Source of the DNA: Diadophis punctatus similis
Taxonomy: Eukaryota > Chordata > Lepidosauria > Squamata > Dipsadidae
Direction of reading: 5' to 3'
NCBI GenBank assembly: GCA_023053685.1
Contig: JALIGW010000005.1
Span: 30,284,480-30,348,479 of the forward strand
Length of the DNA stretch: 64,000 bases
Shown here: positions 24,154 through 36,057 of the stretch, piece after piece
How positions within the stretch are numbered: the first letter of the stretch is position 1
Layout of the letters: each line of letters begins with the position of its first letter
Made by a program: the position numbers and the translations under genes
Notes under the pieces: model-generated
Databases searched by the model: none
What the model saw: only the letters and a program-made list of their open reading frames with translations
What the model was told of the DNA's origin: nothing

Positions 24154-25385
24154 CAGGGGTCGGCACCCTAAAACACTCAAAGAGCCATTTGGACCCATTT
24201 CCCAGAGAAAACAAAACACAGGAAGCCACAAAACCTGGGTGGGCGTGGCCAACTCAATGTCACTCACTCCCACCGAGTAATATGACCCCCCAGCCATGCC
24301 TACCCAGGTTTTGTGGCTCTCTATGTTTTCTTTTATATGGGAAACAGGTATCTCTCTCTCTCTTTTCCCTCTCTCTTTCTCTCTCTCTCTCCATCTCTCT
24401 CTCTCCCTTCCTTCTCCCTCTCATCTCTCTTTCTCTCTCCCTCCCTCCCTCCCTCTCCCTCCCTCATCTCTTTCTCCCATCTCTCTCTTTTTCACTCTCT
24501 CTCCCTTATCTCTCTCTCTTTCTCTCTGCTGAGGAATGATCTCCACCCCCGGTGGAGGCTTCCCTTTGGGTGACCCTCCTCCCCCTCTCCCGAGTCCCTG
24601 GCTGGCTGTGGCAGGGCCACGAGGGTACACGCGCGTGGGGAGACCCTTCTCAAGCGAGCGCCAAAGCGCAACAAAGGTACGCACAGGGTGGACGGCCACT
24701 TGCTTAAGGAGGGTCTTAACAGGACGCAAAAGGATGCTGCTTCTCTTCTGCCCTAAGGATCCAGCCATCGCCTTGTCATGTTCCCCCCCCCCCCGCATGA
24801 GAGGAGAAGGAGTGGGAGTGGGAGGACGTTCACCAGAGCCTTAGTGCAGAAGCGAAGTGGCCCTGTACCTGCTTTTGCGCCACATTTGCATGTAAGGCGT
24901 GCTTCGCTTCCTGCCGCTTTGGGCTGGAGCTTACACCCTCCCTGCTCAGCCAAAGAGCTGCGGGTGTGTGTGTGTGTGTGGACATGGCAAGGTGATGTCC
25001 AGATCCTTAGGGCAGGAGAGAAGCCACGTCCAAAGACCTTCCTTAAGCGAGCGGCCGGCCACCCTTCGCGCGCGCCTTTGCTGCGCTTTGCTGTGCTTTG
25101 CTGCACTTTGGTGCTCGCTTGAAGAGGGTCTCCCTGCACGTGCGCACCCTCCTGGCCCTGCCAAGCCAGCCAGGCAGTCATGAGAGGGGAAGGAGGGTCG
25201 CCCGAAGGAAAGCCTCCGCCGGGGGTGGCGATTGTTCCTCAACCAGTGCCGGAGAATCAGTCCCGGCCACTTCTCCATTCCTGCCGTCACCCTTATCTTC
25301 TGAGGCCAGGTGAAGGAGGGGAGGGCGAGGGGCAGGGCCAGCCAGGGAGACACACAACCCAAAGAGCTGCTTGCGGCCAACCCCG
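24154..25385. mobile_element. hAT-type element with large internal inverted repeat
   Basis: A 1232-bp element starting CAGGGGTCGGCACC and ending GCCAACCCCG, with a perfect 8-bp duplication GTATATGG (24146-24153 and 25386-25393). After a CT-rich microsatellite (about 24349-24527), the GC-rich interior forms an inverted repeat. Sequence at about 24540-24780 pairs with about 24983-25231; shared motifs include CACCCCCGG(T/C)GGAGGCTT and TCAAGCGAGC. No transposase is present. Confidence 0.82.
24349..24527. repeat. CT-rich low-complexity tract
   Basis: Imperfect CT, CTTT and CCCT units inside the hAT element at 24154-25385. Long open frames here are a composition effect. Confidence 0.9.
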
Positions 25386-25393
25386 GTATATGG

Positions 25394-25740
25394 GATTCCT
25401 TTCAGTAGTGCTATGATCACAACAATAGTACTTTAAGTGAACATTGGTCAATCAAGCCCCACCTCCTTTCTTAAAAGGCAATTCTCTTACCTTTACCTTA
25501 CAGAAAACAAGAGGCTGGATTTCAAATAGCTTTATATTGTACACAGACATCATAAAGTGCTCAGAGTTTTCTCCTGATACTTTTCTACCAAGAGAAAAGA
25601 TAGTTATTTTAAACTCAACATTTCTGTATTTTGTTCTAATTTAATTATATTTTCCATCTGTATTTTTCCTGTTAAGTATATTTTCATAGTTAAATATCTT
25701 AATTAAATTATTGACATAATTGCATCATCACTGTACACAA
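25394..25740. other. Intergenic sequence, no recognised element
   Basis: Short AT-rich interval between the hAT element and a solo-LTR candidate. Confidence 0.4.
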
Positions 25741-26121
25741 TGTCAGCCTTACCAGGTAGACTAGACAGGAAACAAAACCTCTTCAGTTAATTCTACTTTA
25801 TTGTAAGGTACATGCACAGAATCATGCAAGTCTGAAAGTACAATTCTCCTCTATCTCCTTTACTCAAAAGAAACTAGGGAGGGTCTCTTCTGAGCCTCTG
25901 GCCATGCCCACTATCCAGCTGCAGTGTATGCTGTCTCTTAACTGGGGACCATCTCTGGCCCAGTCTCCCAAGGTCATTACCACATACCCTTATATATAAT
26001 GAATCCAGCCAAGCAATCTCAGTATTAAATGTTTTAACTCTCCAAGAAGTGGAGCGTTTTCTTAGAAGTGCAGATCTATATGCCCTAACTTCCTAGTTCT
26101 TTGGAGCATCAACCCTTAACA
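25741..26121 (-). mobile_element. Solo LTR candidate 1
   Basis: Read on the minus strand, a 381-bp unit starts TGTTAAGG and ends GGCTGACA. It contains a TATA-like box (ATTATATATAAGGG) and, further down, a polyadenylation signal in ACAATAAAG. TG...CA ends and U3-R-U5-like order suggest a solo LTR of an endogenous retrovirus-like element. A clear flanking duplication was not found. No internal coding region accompanies it. Confidence 0.45.
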
Positions 26122-26967
26122 GATGTACAAGTACTGTCAAAAGAATGAATTATACTGCAGAGTACGTGCGGCTTATAGTTTATTGAAGTTTCTGTCAGTG
26201 GAATTAAATAGGATACTCAAAAATTCTATCAGAACTAGTCCATGCCTGATTTCTTTAGCGCTGTCTAGATACATCAAGATAAATGTTCATGAAGTGCAGA
26301 GAAAACTACAATCATTCATACATACAAGTAATGCCTGTTATCTCCTCATTTGGCATTCTTCAAATAAAAAAGAATTCAATAGTGGAATTAGCAGTGAGGA
26401 TGGTATAAATATTTTTTGTGTGTGACTTTTTTTTGTTAACTCACTAGAGCTGTGTAATTTTTAAAAAGAAGCTGTCCACAATTGATTAGTATATTTTTAT
26501 GCTAATACATAGCAGAAAGTTTTGCAAAGTCAATGAAAAAGAAAAGTTAAGGTCAAACTACAGTATATGTTAGATCTCATATAATATGAAGCTGATTATG
26601 AGACATAATTAATACATTGAAAGTATGCATTTTGCTTCTTAAACCTCTCCACCCACTTGCTTAATTTCTAAATTTACTCCATGGTCTTTAAAAAAAATGA
26701 ACCATCACCAACAATTTAGAAGGATACACAATAACTGGACAAGAAAGTCCAGTTGCCTCTTGCAAAAGCACCTTTAGAACAACAGTAATTGTTCTAAATG
26801 TTTAAAGTATTGCTGTCTCACATTAATGGCTTTCACATCATGATTAACATAATGTGTTTATGATGGATCTATTTATAAATTTCTCATGATAAGACTTCCA
26901 CCTGTTTCACTGCCTTTTGTGCCAGACTGAAATGAATGACCAGTAACCATAAATAGGCAGTATATTT
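26122..26967. other. Intergenic sequence, no recognised element
   Basis: AT-rich. No supported gene or bounded element. Confidence 0.4.
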
Positions 26968-26970
26968 GAT

Positions 26971-27059
<89 letters not shown>
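26968..27059. repeat. (GATA)n array
   Basis: About 22 perfect GATA units. Long GATA arrays are a known feature of snake genomes (Bkm-type repeats). A short second array of six units lies at 27615-27637. Confidence 0.95.
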
Positions 27060-27064
27060 TAATG

Positions 27065-27311
27065 TGTAGTGGGCTTCAGCAGGCAAGAAACAGACCATAA
27101 TAGATACAACAACATTTATTGACTGAAAACTGGAACTGAGGAACTGCGGGCAAATCCCTGTAATTTATACTCTGGGCCCATAGGGCCTTAACCAATCATA
27201 ATACTTGAAAAAGTCCACCCAAATATTAATGTTCTAAGTTTCTCTCCAAAACAGTTGGAGTTAACAGTTAGGGTCATCTAAAGGTTAGTTTCACTTTAGC
27301 AGGGCTTAACA
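27065..27311 (-). mobile_element. Solo LTR candidate 2
   Basis: On the minus strand a unit starts TGTTAAGCCC and ends near CCCACTACACA. It has a CCAAT-like GATTGG, a TATA-like TATAAATTACA and a polyadenylation signal in GTCAATAAATG, in the order of a retroviral-type LTR. It abuts the GATA array on one side and a hAT element on the other. No internal region or clear target duplication is seen. Confidence 0.4.
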
Positions 27312-27320
27312 CAACTATAT

Positions 27321-27591
27321 CAGAGGTGGGTTCCTGCCGGTTTGGACCGGTTCTATAGAACCGGTAGCGGGAATTCCTCCATGCTCGCCAAACTGGCAGC
27401 GATGGCCAGCTGGACACAACCCTGAACCAGCTCCGCCATCTTGTTTTTTGCTTTTGCGCACATGCAGAAGCTGTTTTTTGCTTCTGCACATGCGCAGAAG
27501 CTTGGTTTTTAGCACTGCGCATGCGCAAAGTGCGTGCCCGTGCGGCGCATGAGGTAAGCCAGACAGCGAGGTAAGCCAGAACCCACCCCTG
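27321..27591. mobile_element. hAT-type MITE (CAGAGGTGGGTTC family, copy 1)
   Basis: A 271-bp element with termini CAGAGGTGGGTTCCTGCCGG and GAACCCACCCCTG, and a perfect 8-bp duplication AACTATAT (27313-27320, 27592-27599). It shares a GCTTCTGCGCATGCGC-type interior with copies at 33199 and 61912. Confidence 0.88.
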
Positions 27592-27639
27592 AACTATATA
27601 TATTCAATACATAACAGATAGATAGATAGATAGATAGCT

Positions 27640-28751
27640 TAATTTCTTAAGTATTTGTCTTACTACATGTATAGAAAAAAAGAGAAAATAAAAAAAATCA
27701 TTTAACATTTATACAGCAGGTGTGTTGAATTTTCTTAGCAGCTATGCATTCATTTTGGGGGTTTAGCAATAATACTGGAATTATATGCTTTAATGAATGT
27801 GTACACCCATGTCAAAGAATGTATCCATTTTAATGAATCAGTCGATCTATCTCATATACATGTTAATGATTATGAGATTTTGAGATTCTGTATTTATATT
27901 AAGCTATTCTGAGCCATGCATTGTTTGGAGCAGCTATTCAGCATTCAGCTGACTGATTTGTTTTGCAAGGTTTGGCATGCTTTTCCCTTTCAAATTAATT
28001 TGTGTGCTAATCCCTTGCAAGGAATCAATTCTAATTTGAAAGCTCATTAGTTTGAATATATATTTTTAATTAAAGTATAGTTAATCTAGATTTTTAACTC
28101 TATTTCCCCCCAAATCGGTATGTATTTGAGCAATAGAATAACAATTGATTTTAGATTATTGTGTTTTGTTACTTTTGTAGCTCCCTTTGTTCTGTTCTTC
28201 TAAGGAATATATTTCATATTCTTTATTTTTTTGATTTCATCATTTCATAGAAGCTGCCTCATAATGAACTTCTGAGATGTTATCTGAATGCATGTTAAAA
28301 TACCATTAAAGGTAACTTTTTCAAAAAAGGAAAATGTTAACACCATAATGGAAGAACGTTAATGTTAAACATTTTTCACCATTCTATCTTAAATAATAAG
28401 AACCAAAGCAATCCTACTACGTTTTCTGAGTTATCTGATTTTCAAACTAAATACCTTATCAGAGTCATCCTGAAATGTGCAGAACAGATTTTCCTGTTCA
28501 AAGAAAGAAAATAAAGAAAGCCTTCCACCATACCCAAAGGGAAAATGTTTTTAATTCTACAGCGAGTCATATTGGGAACATGGGGACACTGGAGTTAATC
28601 TTTCCACCATGTTTCCTGTAGAGCCTTCTTGATATCAAAATTTATTTTGCTCACTACTTGGAAAAGAAGCTGTGGAAATGGGTAGATAAATCCAGTGATG
28701 AATTTGAACATAATAATGGGATAGTTGAAAACATATCTCCCATGCACAGTG
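27640..28751. other. Intergenic sequence, possible conserved non-coding stretch
   Basis: No gene or mobile element recognised. About 27840-28080 is non-repetitive with clustered TAATT-type motifs and could be a conserved regulatory element; this cannot be shown from one sequence. Confidence 0.35.
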
Positions 28752-29269
28752 CAAGTAGTCCCCTACTTACGGCCATTCATTCAGCAACAGTTGGACGTTA
28801 CAGTGGCACTAAATGAAGGGACTTAAGACCGATGCCTTGCTTTTGCTTCTACTTCTTGTGATGTGTCAAAAAGCCCCAATCTAGGGCACCGTGAGAAGCA
28901 AGCAAGCAACAGCCAGAGATCCATGGCACACCAGGAAGCCCACCCACAACTCGGCCCCACAGTGTGGGGAAAGGGGGCTTCTTAGTGCAAAGGGCAGAGT
29001 GGGCATGCCCTGTTAGAAACATGATCAAGAAGATAGCAAATGTCAACTAGGGTGGTAGAGTGCATGGTAGGAGGAGGTCAAAAAAGGTGGGGAGATGGGC
29101 AGTGGGGAGAATCAAAGGCTATGTCTTCTCTTGGTTAAAGACAGCAAGCAGGAAATTCTGGGATTTCTGTCACTAAGCAATGTGGTCACATGACATCTCA
29201 CTTTAGGACAGTGTCACTTAGCAATGGAAATTTTGGTCCCAATCGTGGTTGTAAGTGGAAGACTACTTG
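28752..29269. mobile_element. Tigger/pogo-like element (CTTAC-ended family, copy 1)
   Basis: A 518-bp element with termini CAAGTAGTCCCCTACTTAC and GTAAGTGGAAGACTACTTG. The right side is followed by TA, while the left TA has been lost. The near-end motif pairing matches the element at 60481-61301, so they are one family. No transposase. Confidence 0.7.
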
Positions 29270-29271
29270 TA

Positions 29272-31583
29272 TATATAGTTGTGTTCTGTTTTTTTTAAAA
29301 AATTAGCAGTACCTAAAGTATTATCATCAGATGGTTATTATTTTAAAACAGTATCTATCATTAAATTATAATGAATGGAAAATTGTAACTACATTTTTAT
29401 TAAATGTAATATTATATTAAAAATGTTCTCTTAATTCCCACCCTTTGTGGGCAGTGTTGGAAGGCAATTATGGAAACTGTTGTTGAATACATCTGGCAAT
29501 GCTAAGTTGAAGATAGCAGAATAAATAATTATCTAAGGTCTGTATTTTGTCTCTGCTTTACTTATGTGTCACCTTTTGTTCTCTCACAAAAATGCATGTC
29601 ATCCAGATTGATTCATTCATTTACAAATGGACACATTTATCCTTAATAGACATGTCTACTCCCTATTTTTTCCTCTACTCCAGTTCTTTATCCATATCTT
29701 GCCCTCCATTTTGTTCCTTATTGATCATATCACCTTTATTGTTACTTCTTCTAAGCCTCTACAAACTAAGTTATTACTGACCAGTAAAGAAAAATGTTTA
29801 AAAACGGGGACTGCGGGGTTCTTCTCTTTCTGCTTTTTAGCTTCACAATTGCTCTCTGAGGTAGGTCAGGTAGAACTCTAAAATCATCCAGTAAACTTTC
29901 TGGATGAGTAGGGATTTGACCCATGGTTTTCACATTAGCCTCACATTCTTTGTGCAATGTGTATAGAGATAAAAGCTAATTCAACTGTAGTTTCTGGGCA
30001 TACAGCCAATACCATTACCCCTCATAGTAATAATACAATAGCTTCACAAAGAAAAGACTTGAATCTTCAGCCATACCAAGTGGGGGGCGGGGGAAACCTA
30101 ATGTAAAGAATTCAGAGAAATTTCAATTTTTTCCAGACTTTTAAGGAAATATTTTATGGACTAAGGTACACTGCCAAATCAGTATCGTTCCTGGTATAAC
30201 AGAATGTGGGAACTTTGCCACAGAGAGACCCAAATCCAACCACTATGATACTCTGCCTTATTGACGCCATACCTTCTCAATAATCTTCCATTGTGGTTGT
30301 GGATGAAACTTTTGTCAGTTCTAAGACTTTAATATAGTATTTCAGATAACGAGAACCAACTGACAGAAGATGTAGCTAGAAATGCGTTTTCAGGAAAGCA
30401 TTAAGTAGATCACAAAATGTTGCCCTTTACTGCTGAGCTACAATCGCAAATTAAACTGACAGAGGATTCAACTAAAACATTTCTTCCAAATGATAGCTGT
30501 CAAACTAATGCTTCACAGGTACCAGCCCCCAGAAGAATAACAGGTTCCATTCACCCAGATATGCTTTAGTTCTTTGATCAACATTTGATGAGCAATCAGG
30601 CATACTGTGACATTTGTTAATTACAACTAGAGAACTACATAGAGGTATCACTAGAATTAAGGGTCAGTAGCCCAACTGAGTATCAGGATGAGTCATGTTC
30701 CTGCTGCAAACCTGGATGCAGAAAGTAAAATATCTTCCAGCCTTGAAATTCAGAATTCTGTCCAATCCAAAACTGTGGTGCAAGCAAAGCAAGAGTCATA
30801 TTCTTGAAAATCTAACTTACAAATATGTCTGTCCCAATTTTACCTTGTACATAGACACCCAATCATAGAAAATGTCCAAGTAACTAATAATGACTCCTCT
30901 GTGAATAAACGGAATATAATTTTTCCTCACCAAAAGAATGGGAGGGGGAATCCTTAAAGGATTTAGATAATAATCTTTTAACCCTGTTAAAGGAATTCAA
31001 GTTCCTTATTAATTAGAGAGATCAGGACAAATTTCCAATAAAAGACAATTATTAAAAGACAGAAGTGACACAACTGTCAGTGATATTTTGGAATATTGAT
31101 GGATGGGATAATTACCATGCATGTTTTTTTTAATACCAAACCCAGAAGAATAGTAGGCCCAACGAATGGGCTAAGATTTCCAAATTTTCCTTTCATACAG
31201 AATATATTGCCCGTGGACTTTGAACATTTCATGCTGCTGTGCATCAACTTGTATTTAGCACCCCAGAATCAAATATAATTGAAAAAGGACTACATGTAAC
31301 TCTAAATTTAGGACCATATTTGAAGCAAAAATTGGAATCCGGGAATGTTCTTTTTGGAATCTGGGAAGACAATTCATAGACTGCTGAAATATTTATTCAT
31401 TTGTTTATACAATTCCTATGGCAGCCATCTACAAGCAATGACTCTGAACAATGAATAAGAATTAAAACCAAAACAATTAGAGTAACAACCCAAGAAACAA
31501 ATGACTGAGGTCACAAAAAGCAGCCCCAATTTACAATAAAACAACTCCAGCCTGCGTTGTTTGAAGAACATCTTGGTCCAAAT
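29272..31583. other. Intergenic sequence, no recognised element
   Basis: More than 2 kb of AT-rich DNA. Some of it may be old retroelement sequence on the minus strand, but I could not identify a motif. Confidence 0.35.
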
Positions 31584-31591
31584 GCCTAGCG

Positions 31592-31952
31592 CTGTAATGG
31601 CGAACCTATGGCACGGGTGCCACAAGTGGCACGCGGAGCCATATCGGTGGGCATGCATGTGTGCACCAGCCGGCTGATTTTCGGGCCTTCTGGGCCCACT
31701 GGGAGTCAGGAAACAGGCTGTTTCCAGCCTCCAGAGGGGGTGGGGAAGACCGTTTTCGCCCTCCCCAGGCTCCTAGAAAGGCTCTGGAGCCTGGGGAGAG
31801 CGAATAATGGGCGTGCCATTGCATGCTGGGAGCAGGGGGTCATGCATGCATGTGCGGGGGTGCATGGAATTATGAGTGTGGGCACGCACACACGTGATCT
31901 CCCACATCCCCCCCCTTTTGGCACGCGAACCAAAAAAGGTTTGCCATCACTG
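31592..31952. mobile_element. hAT-type element, GATGGCGAACC family, copy 1
   Basis: A 361-bp element starting CTGTAATGGCGAACCTATGG and ending GGTTTGCCATCACTG. The 8-bp duplication is GCCTAGCG (31584-31591) against GCCTAGGG (31953-31960), one mismatch. It is the simplest of five copies in the window. Confidence 0.85.
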
Positions 31953-31960
31953 GCCTAGGG

Positions 31961-33190
31961 AAACAGGTCGGTAACTTAATGATAGGCTAAAAAGATTACG
32001 AATCTTTGAATTATTTGGCAAAAAAGAGTGCTGCAGAAATTTAAGGTTCCGTTGTAGTTAGGGAAGAAACTTCATTCCAGACACAAGTAAATTATTTGTT
32101 GCAGTACAATTATTAAATGGAGTGTAATTAGGCTTATATTCCAATTTTGGACATCTTAAAACAATCAAATCAGGCTCACTTTTTATAATATCTAGGCATG
32201 TTCCAAATGTAGCCTTATGTCTGGAAGCCAAGCTGGTTAGAATCCAAGACCAAATTTGGCAGGGTTTTTTATTAACATTGCTGAGGATCCATCTGGGTTG
32301 TTTTTCATTCTAATATCTGGCAAACATAGGTCACAAAAGTGGAACAGAATTATCAGCAAATAGAGATCATATGTCCAGAATATTTGTTATTTATAGGGTT
32401 AGAAGGCCAAAGAGCTAATCAAACAGTAGCTTGGCAAAACAATTTAATCCAAACTTGATGAATTTTATACTGATTATTAAACTTGCTGACAAGGTCCAGA
32501 AAATAACTTCTTAGTTGTAAAAAAAGAATTTTTTTTTGCACTTAGCAGGTAACATCTGGCATATTGCTATCTCATAGTGCTATGAGAACATATATAGCAG
32601 TTATCTGCCTTATATTGAGAGTAAAGCAGGTGACATTTTCCAAGTATTAAATTTACTCAGCTTTTATTGTAGCACTATCCCCCCCCCGTTTAAGAGCATA
32701 GTAAAGTTGTTCGTATTGAAACGCTAACCATAGCACTATATGGAGTCTCAAAACAACTTTCATCAGCTCCCCATTTACTATCTGTGTAAAAAGATTAAAG
32801 AGTATAATGTTTTGCTTCCCTGTAATGTCTCTAACATGGTGCAGATTCTTCTGGCATCACTCCTATATTTCAAGGAAGCCATTTTTAAGAAACTCCTAAA
32901 TGGAAATTCAATATGGAGTAGGGTTCACTGCAGGCCCTTGAAAAGATGGTGAAAAGCTTCCTTCTCCTATTACCAAGCGTTAAAGTATTTTTCTTTCTCT
33001 GCTGTAGAAGAAATTTAAGAATAACTGTAATCCAGACTATCCAACAGTAAAATACAACTGTAATCCAAAAACTGTATCCAACAACAGGAGCAACATATTA
33101 GTATTGTAGTGATTGTTTCTAAATCATCCAAAAGTGGCTTTTGTTGTTTTATAACTGTTTATGTAAAATTTAAGGTGGAATATTTGCTGC
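31961..33190. other. Intergenic sequence, no recognised element
   Basis: AT-rich, with no supported gene or bounded element. Confidence 0.35.
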
Positions 33191-33198
33191 CATCTAAT

Positions 33199-33474
33199 CA
33201 GGGATGGGTTCTGGATTCTTCTACTACCGGTTCTCTCAGGGACGCACTGCGCGGGCAGCCGCATGTTGTGCGCCACACATGCACTTTGCACTTTGCGCAC
33301 GCATACACAGTACTAAAAAAGCTTCTGCGCATGCGCTGAAGCAAAAAACAAGATGGCGGCGCCTATGGCACCACCGAGAGAATCGGCTCAAGGGCATGGC
33401 AGGCCAGCGACCCAGGCCGCCAAGTTACTAACGGTTCTATAGAAATGGTCCGAACTGGTAGGAACCCACCTCTG
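33199..33474. mobile_element. hAT-type MITE (CAGAGGTGGGTTC family, copy 2)
   Basis: A 276-bp element with termini CAGGGATGGGTTC and GGAACCCACCTCTG, and a perfect 8-bp duplication CATCTAAT (33191-33198, 33475-33482). Interior GC-rich as in copy 1. Confidence 0.87.
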
Positions 33475-33482
33475 CATCTAAT

Positions 33483-34760
33483 GGTTGTCAGATTTTGACA
33501 GCCCTGATAAATAGTTTTACGGTAATTAAGACTTATCTTGGATTGCATTCTTATATTGAAAAAAAATAGGAACTGGTTTATTTAAAAGGAAAATTTTTTA
33601 CTTATGAGATGATCATATTTTCAGTTGGGATTTAATAGTTCATGTCTATACTGAATAACTATTGTAGTGATCTCTTCTCTTTCTGCAAAAACAGAAAGCA
33701 GTGAGCCTTGGCTTATCCTTTTTTCCAAACTGAGACCACATCTCAGTCAGACTATGGATGAGGCATGGCTCCTTAAGTATGATCTGTAGCCCTGGCTTGT
33801 TTTAGATAAGCTTACTTTACTCATAGTTCAACATGTTGTTATCTGAGCCTGTTATAAACAGCCATTAGTTTAGCAGAAAAACAGTGTAAGGAGCAGAAGC
33901 AGTCCCAAAGCAAAGGCATTGCTTCAATAGTATCTCCTCTGTGCCAGTTTTGTTTTTCACAAACATGATGGGCTTTTATGGTAGTAGGAACAATGGCATT
34001 AGAGGAAGGATTAGCTTTTCTCTGTGCTGCATGTCCTCATTCTGCCTCGTGATTGAACCACCATGAGGTCTATGCTGTTTGCAAATAATAATTTTTAAAA
34101 GACCAAGTTATACAGCACATCAGAAACTGCTGTACATTCTAAAACTATATTAGTATCTGCGGTATTTCTATCTGTCTACTGTATCTATACACAAAAAGTT
34201 GGTGTGGGTGTGTGTATATGCTTAATTTTTCAAGGCCACTATAATCAAGGACTGACATTTAAGAGTTTATAATAAAATGATATTTAGGCCATAAATAGAC
34301 GATAGTAGTGGCTTAGCATGAGATATGAACATGAGACAATGAATAAACTATTCTATATAGGATCTGAAGGTTGGTTGTTTAATGCAATAAGAACAGTACA
34401 CAATGGAAGTAAAGCATGTGTGAAATAAATGGAATAGTGAATACATGGTTCAACACTGAGCAGGGAGTTTTGGGGATATCCCCTTGGTTATTCATTATCT
34501 GTTAAATATGTAAAGAATCGTTGTGATGATAAAGGAGGTGTATTGGTTGTGAGCATGAATGTGCATGTACTTCTGTATGCAGACTGTGCCATGCCAAGAA
34601 AGTCACAGTTGGTGGAATTGATAAGTTGAGAAAATTGCTTTTTATTACTCCCCCCCGCACCGAAAAGGATAAAAGGCAATGTGTGAAGCAGTCTATATGT
34701 GCTGTGGAAGTAAGGATGGTTAAGAGAATTATAGATACAGTGAATAATAATGAGGGAAGG
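33483..34760. other. Intergenic sequence, no recognised element
   Basis: AT-rich DNA with no gene or bounded repeat recognised, up to the truncated end of the Gypsy-type element. Confidence 0.35.
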
Positions 34761-34920
34761 GAGCCACCAACAACAATTAGTTTCAGGCGGCCAGCAAACC
34801 CTTTGTACTTGATGGCAAATTTCCCACAATCCTCAACGGGGATCTGGTTACCTTGATAATCCCGAAGGTGCACATTGGTAGAAGCCAATCGCCGTTTGGA
34901 CATGGAGGGAACCAATCTCT

Positions 34921-35907
34921 TCAGGGTGCTCCATGAAATGATGGAGAGGGCAGATCGATTTCCAGCTTACAGGGTTTTCCCTCCAATTCCAGCATGAGGT
35001 AAATTTTTTTGGTGACTTCTGTGCCCGTTTGGCCAACCACCGCCTCTTTATAGCCAGAATCCCTGTAGATGTTGAAACAGACATTGCTTTTCCACTCGTG
35101 ACCCTGTCTATGCTGGGCTGCCTGAAAAGATTGTGATGAGGAGGGCCTCGGAAGGGAAAGTTGACCCGCTTGGCAAACTTGAGCCAAATGCCCCTTTCTG
35201 CCACAATGCCTGCAGGTTGCGTTCTTAAAACGGCAAAAGGAGCGCTGATGGGACCCTCTGCAACTTTCACAGCTCCCCTGGGGCCACTTGATATCCCACT
35301 GACAGTTTACCACTGGAGTAGTTTGTAGTTGGCTCACTTCGTCGTCCTCCTCAGCCCGGGGGTCCCTTTCGACCTCCTCCTGGTGCACAGCAGATGCATC
35401 TCTGCCAGAAAGGAGTCCCGCTGACCTTTGCAACTCTACTGCCGACTGAGTGGACATTTCAGAGGCTGTAGCCTCCTCTAATGCTGTTTGGAGTGTGACA
35501 TTCTTTTTTGCCAACAGCCTCCATTGGAGCTGTAAATCCCTGAATTCACAATATTGGGCAGCTGCCGTCAAGGCTGCCATATATTGATTAATAGTTTTCC
35601 CTTCTGCCTGATATCTATGATGGAAGGCATGGCGCCTTGCCATTTTGGAGGGCAAAGGAGCATAATGCCCTTGTAATTTATCAATGAGGACTGGCCACGA
35701 TGCGTCTTGGACCTTCTGGGGTGCCATTAAGACTCTGGCAGTTTCGAACATGTTATGGCCACATACGCTCAAGAATACAGCCAATTTACGATTCCCAGGC
35801 AGCCCCTTGAAATCGTTGACAGCCAAGAAACAGTCAAACCTATCTAGAAACGAATCCCAGTAATCAGTCTTTTGGTCAAACGGAGCAAATGTCGAGAGTG
35901 TGGCCAT
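34921..35907 (-). CDS. Gypsy-type gag (328 aa), running into a broken protease
   Basis: Encodes the capsid/nucleocapsid polyprotein. The N-terminal part (about residues 1-150, with WDSFLDRFDCFLA and INQYMAAL) has the helical pattern of Ty3/Gypsy capsid. Two zinc knuckles follow: C-x2-C-x3-H-x4-C (CESCRGSHQRSFC) and C-x2-C-x4-H-x4-C (CRHCGRKGHLAQVC), separated by an RFKNAT linker. Past these the frame enters a protease-like region at KLEID, where a small deletion (near 34952-34956) removes the position of the catalytic Asp-Thr-Gly and shifts the frame. Downstream, another frame continues similarity (DYQGN, GFAGRLKLIVVGG). The start codon lies in the loop of a 14-bp hairpin. Confidence 0.82.
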   Translation of the reverse strand: MATLSTFAPFDQKTDYWDSFLDRFDCFLAVNDFKGLPGNRKLAVFLSVCGHNMFETARVLMAPQKVQDASWPVLIDKLQGHYAPLPSKMARRHAFHHRYQAEGKTINQYMAALTAAAQYCEFRDLQLQWRLLAKKNVTLQTALEEATASEMSTQSAVELQRSAGLLSGRDASAVHQEEVERDPRAEEDDEVSQLQTTPVVNCQWDIKWPQGSCESCRGSHQRSFCRFKNATCRHCGRKGHLAQVCQAGQLSLPRPSSSQSFQAAQHRQGHEWKSNVCFNIYRDSGYKEAVVGQTGTEVTKKIYLMLELEGKPCKLEIDLPSPSFHGAP

Positions 35908-35921
35908 ACTCTCGACATTTG
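35886..35921. repeat. Perfect 14-bp hairpin around gag start codon
   Basis: CAAATGTCGAGAGT (35886-35899) and ACTCTCGACATTTG (35908-35921) are perfect reverse complements separated by 8 bases. The minus-strand start codon (35907-35905) is inside the loop. Confidence 0.9.
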
Positions 35922-36057
35922 GAGACTTCTGGACGATTTTCTGTTGTTGTCTCGCTGTTGCGACGTCTCGTCGCCTCAGGAAAAAAATGTTTTTTCCTCA
36001 GTGCTTCAGCAGTGACTGTTTATTTCCGAGCTGCCTGCATCCCACCTTTATCGCCAA

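Noticed and set aside
26873..27115. Frames encoding repeated Leu-Ser-Ile-Tyr
   Set aside because: Translation of the GATA array.
34921..35907. Open gag frame as a domesticated host gene
   Set aside because: It keeps its LTR and leader, runs into a broken protease, and is flanked by ordinary intergenic DNA. Nothing shows selection for host use.
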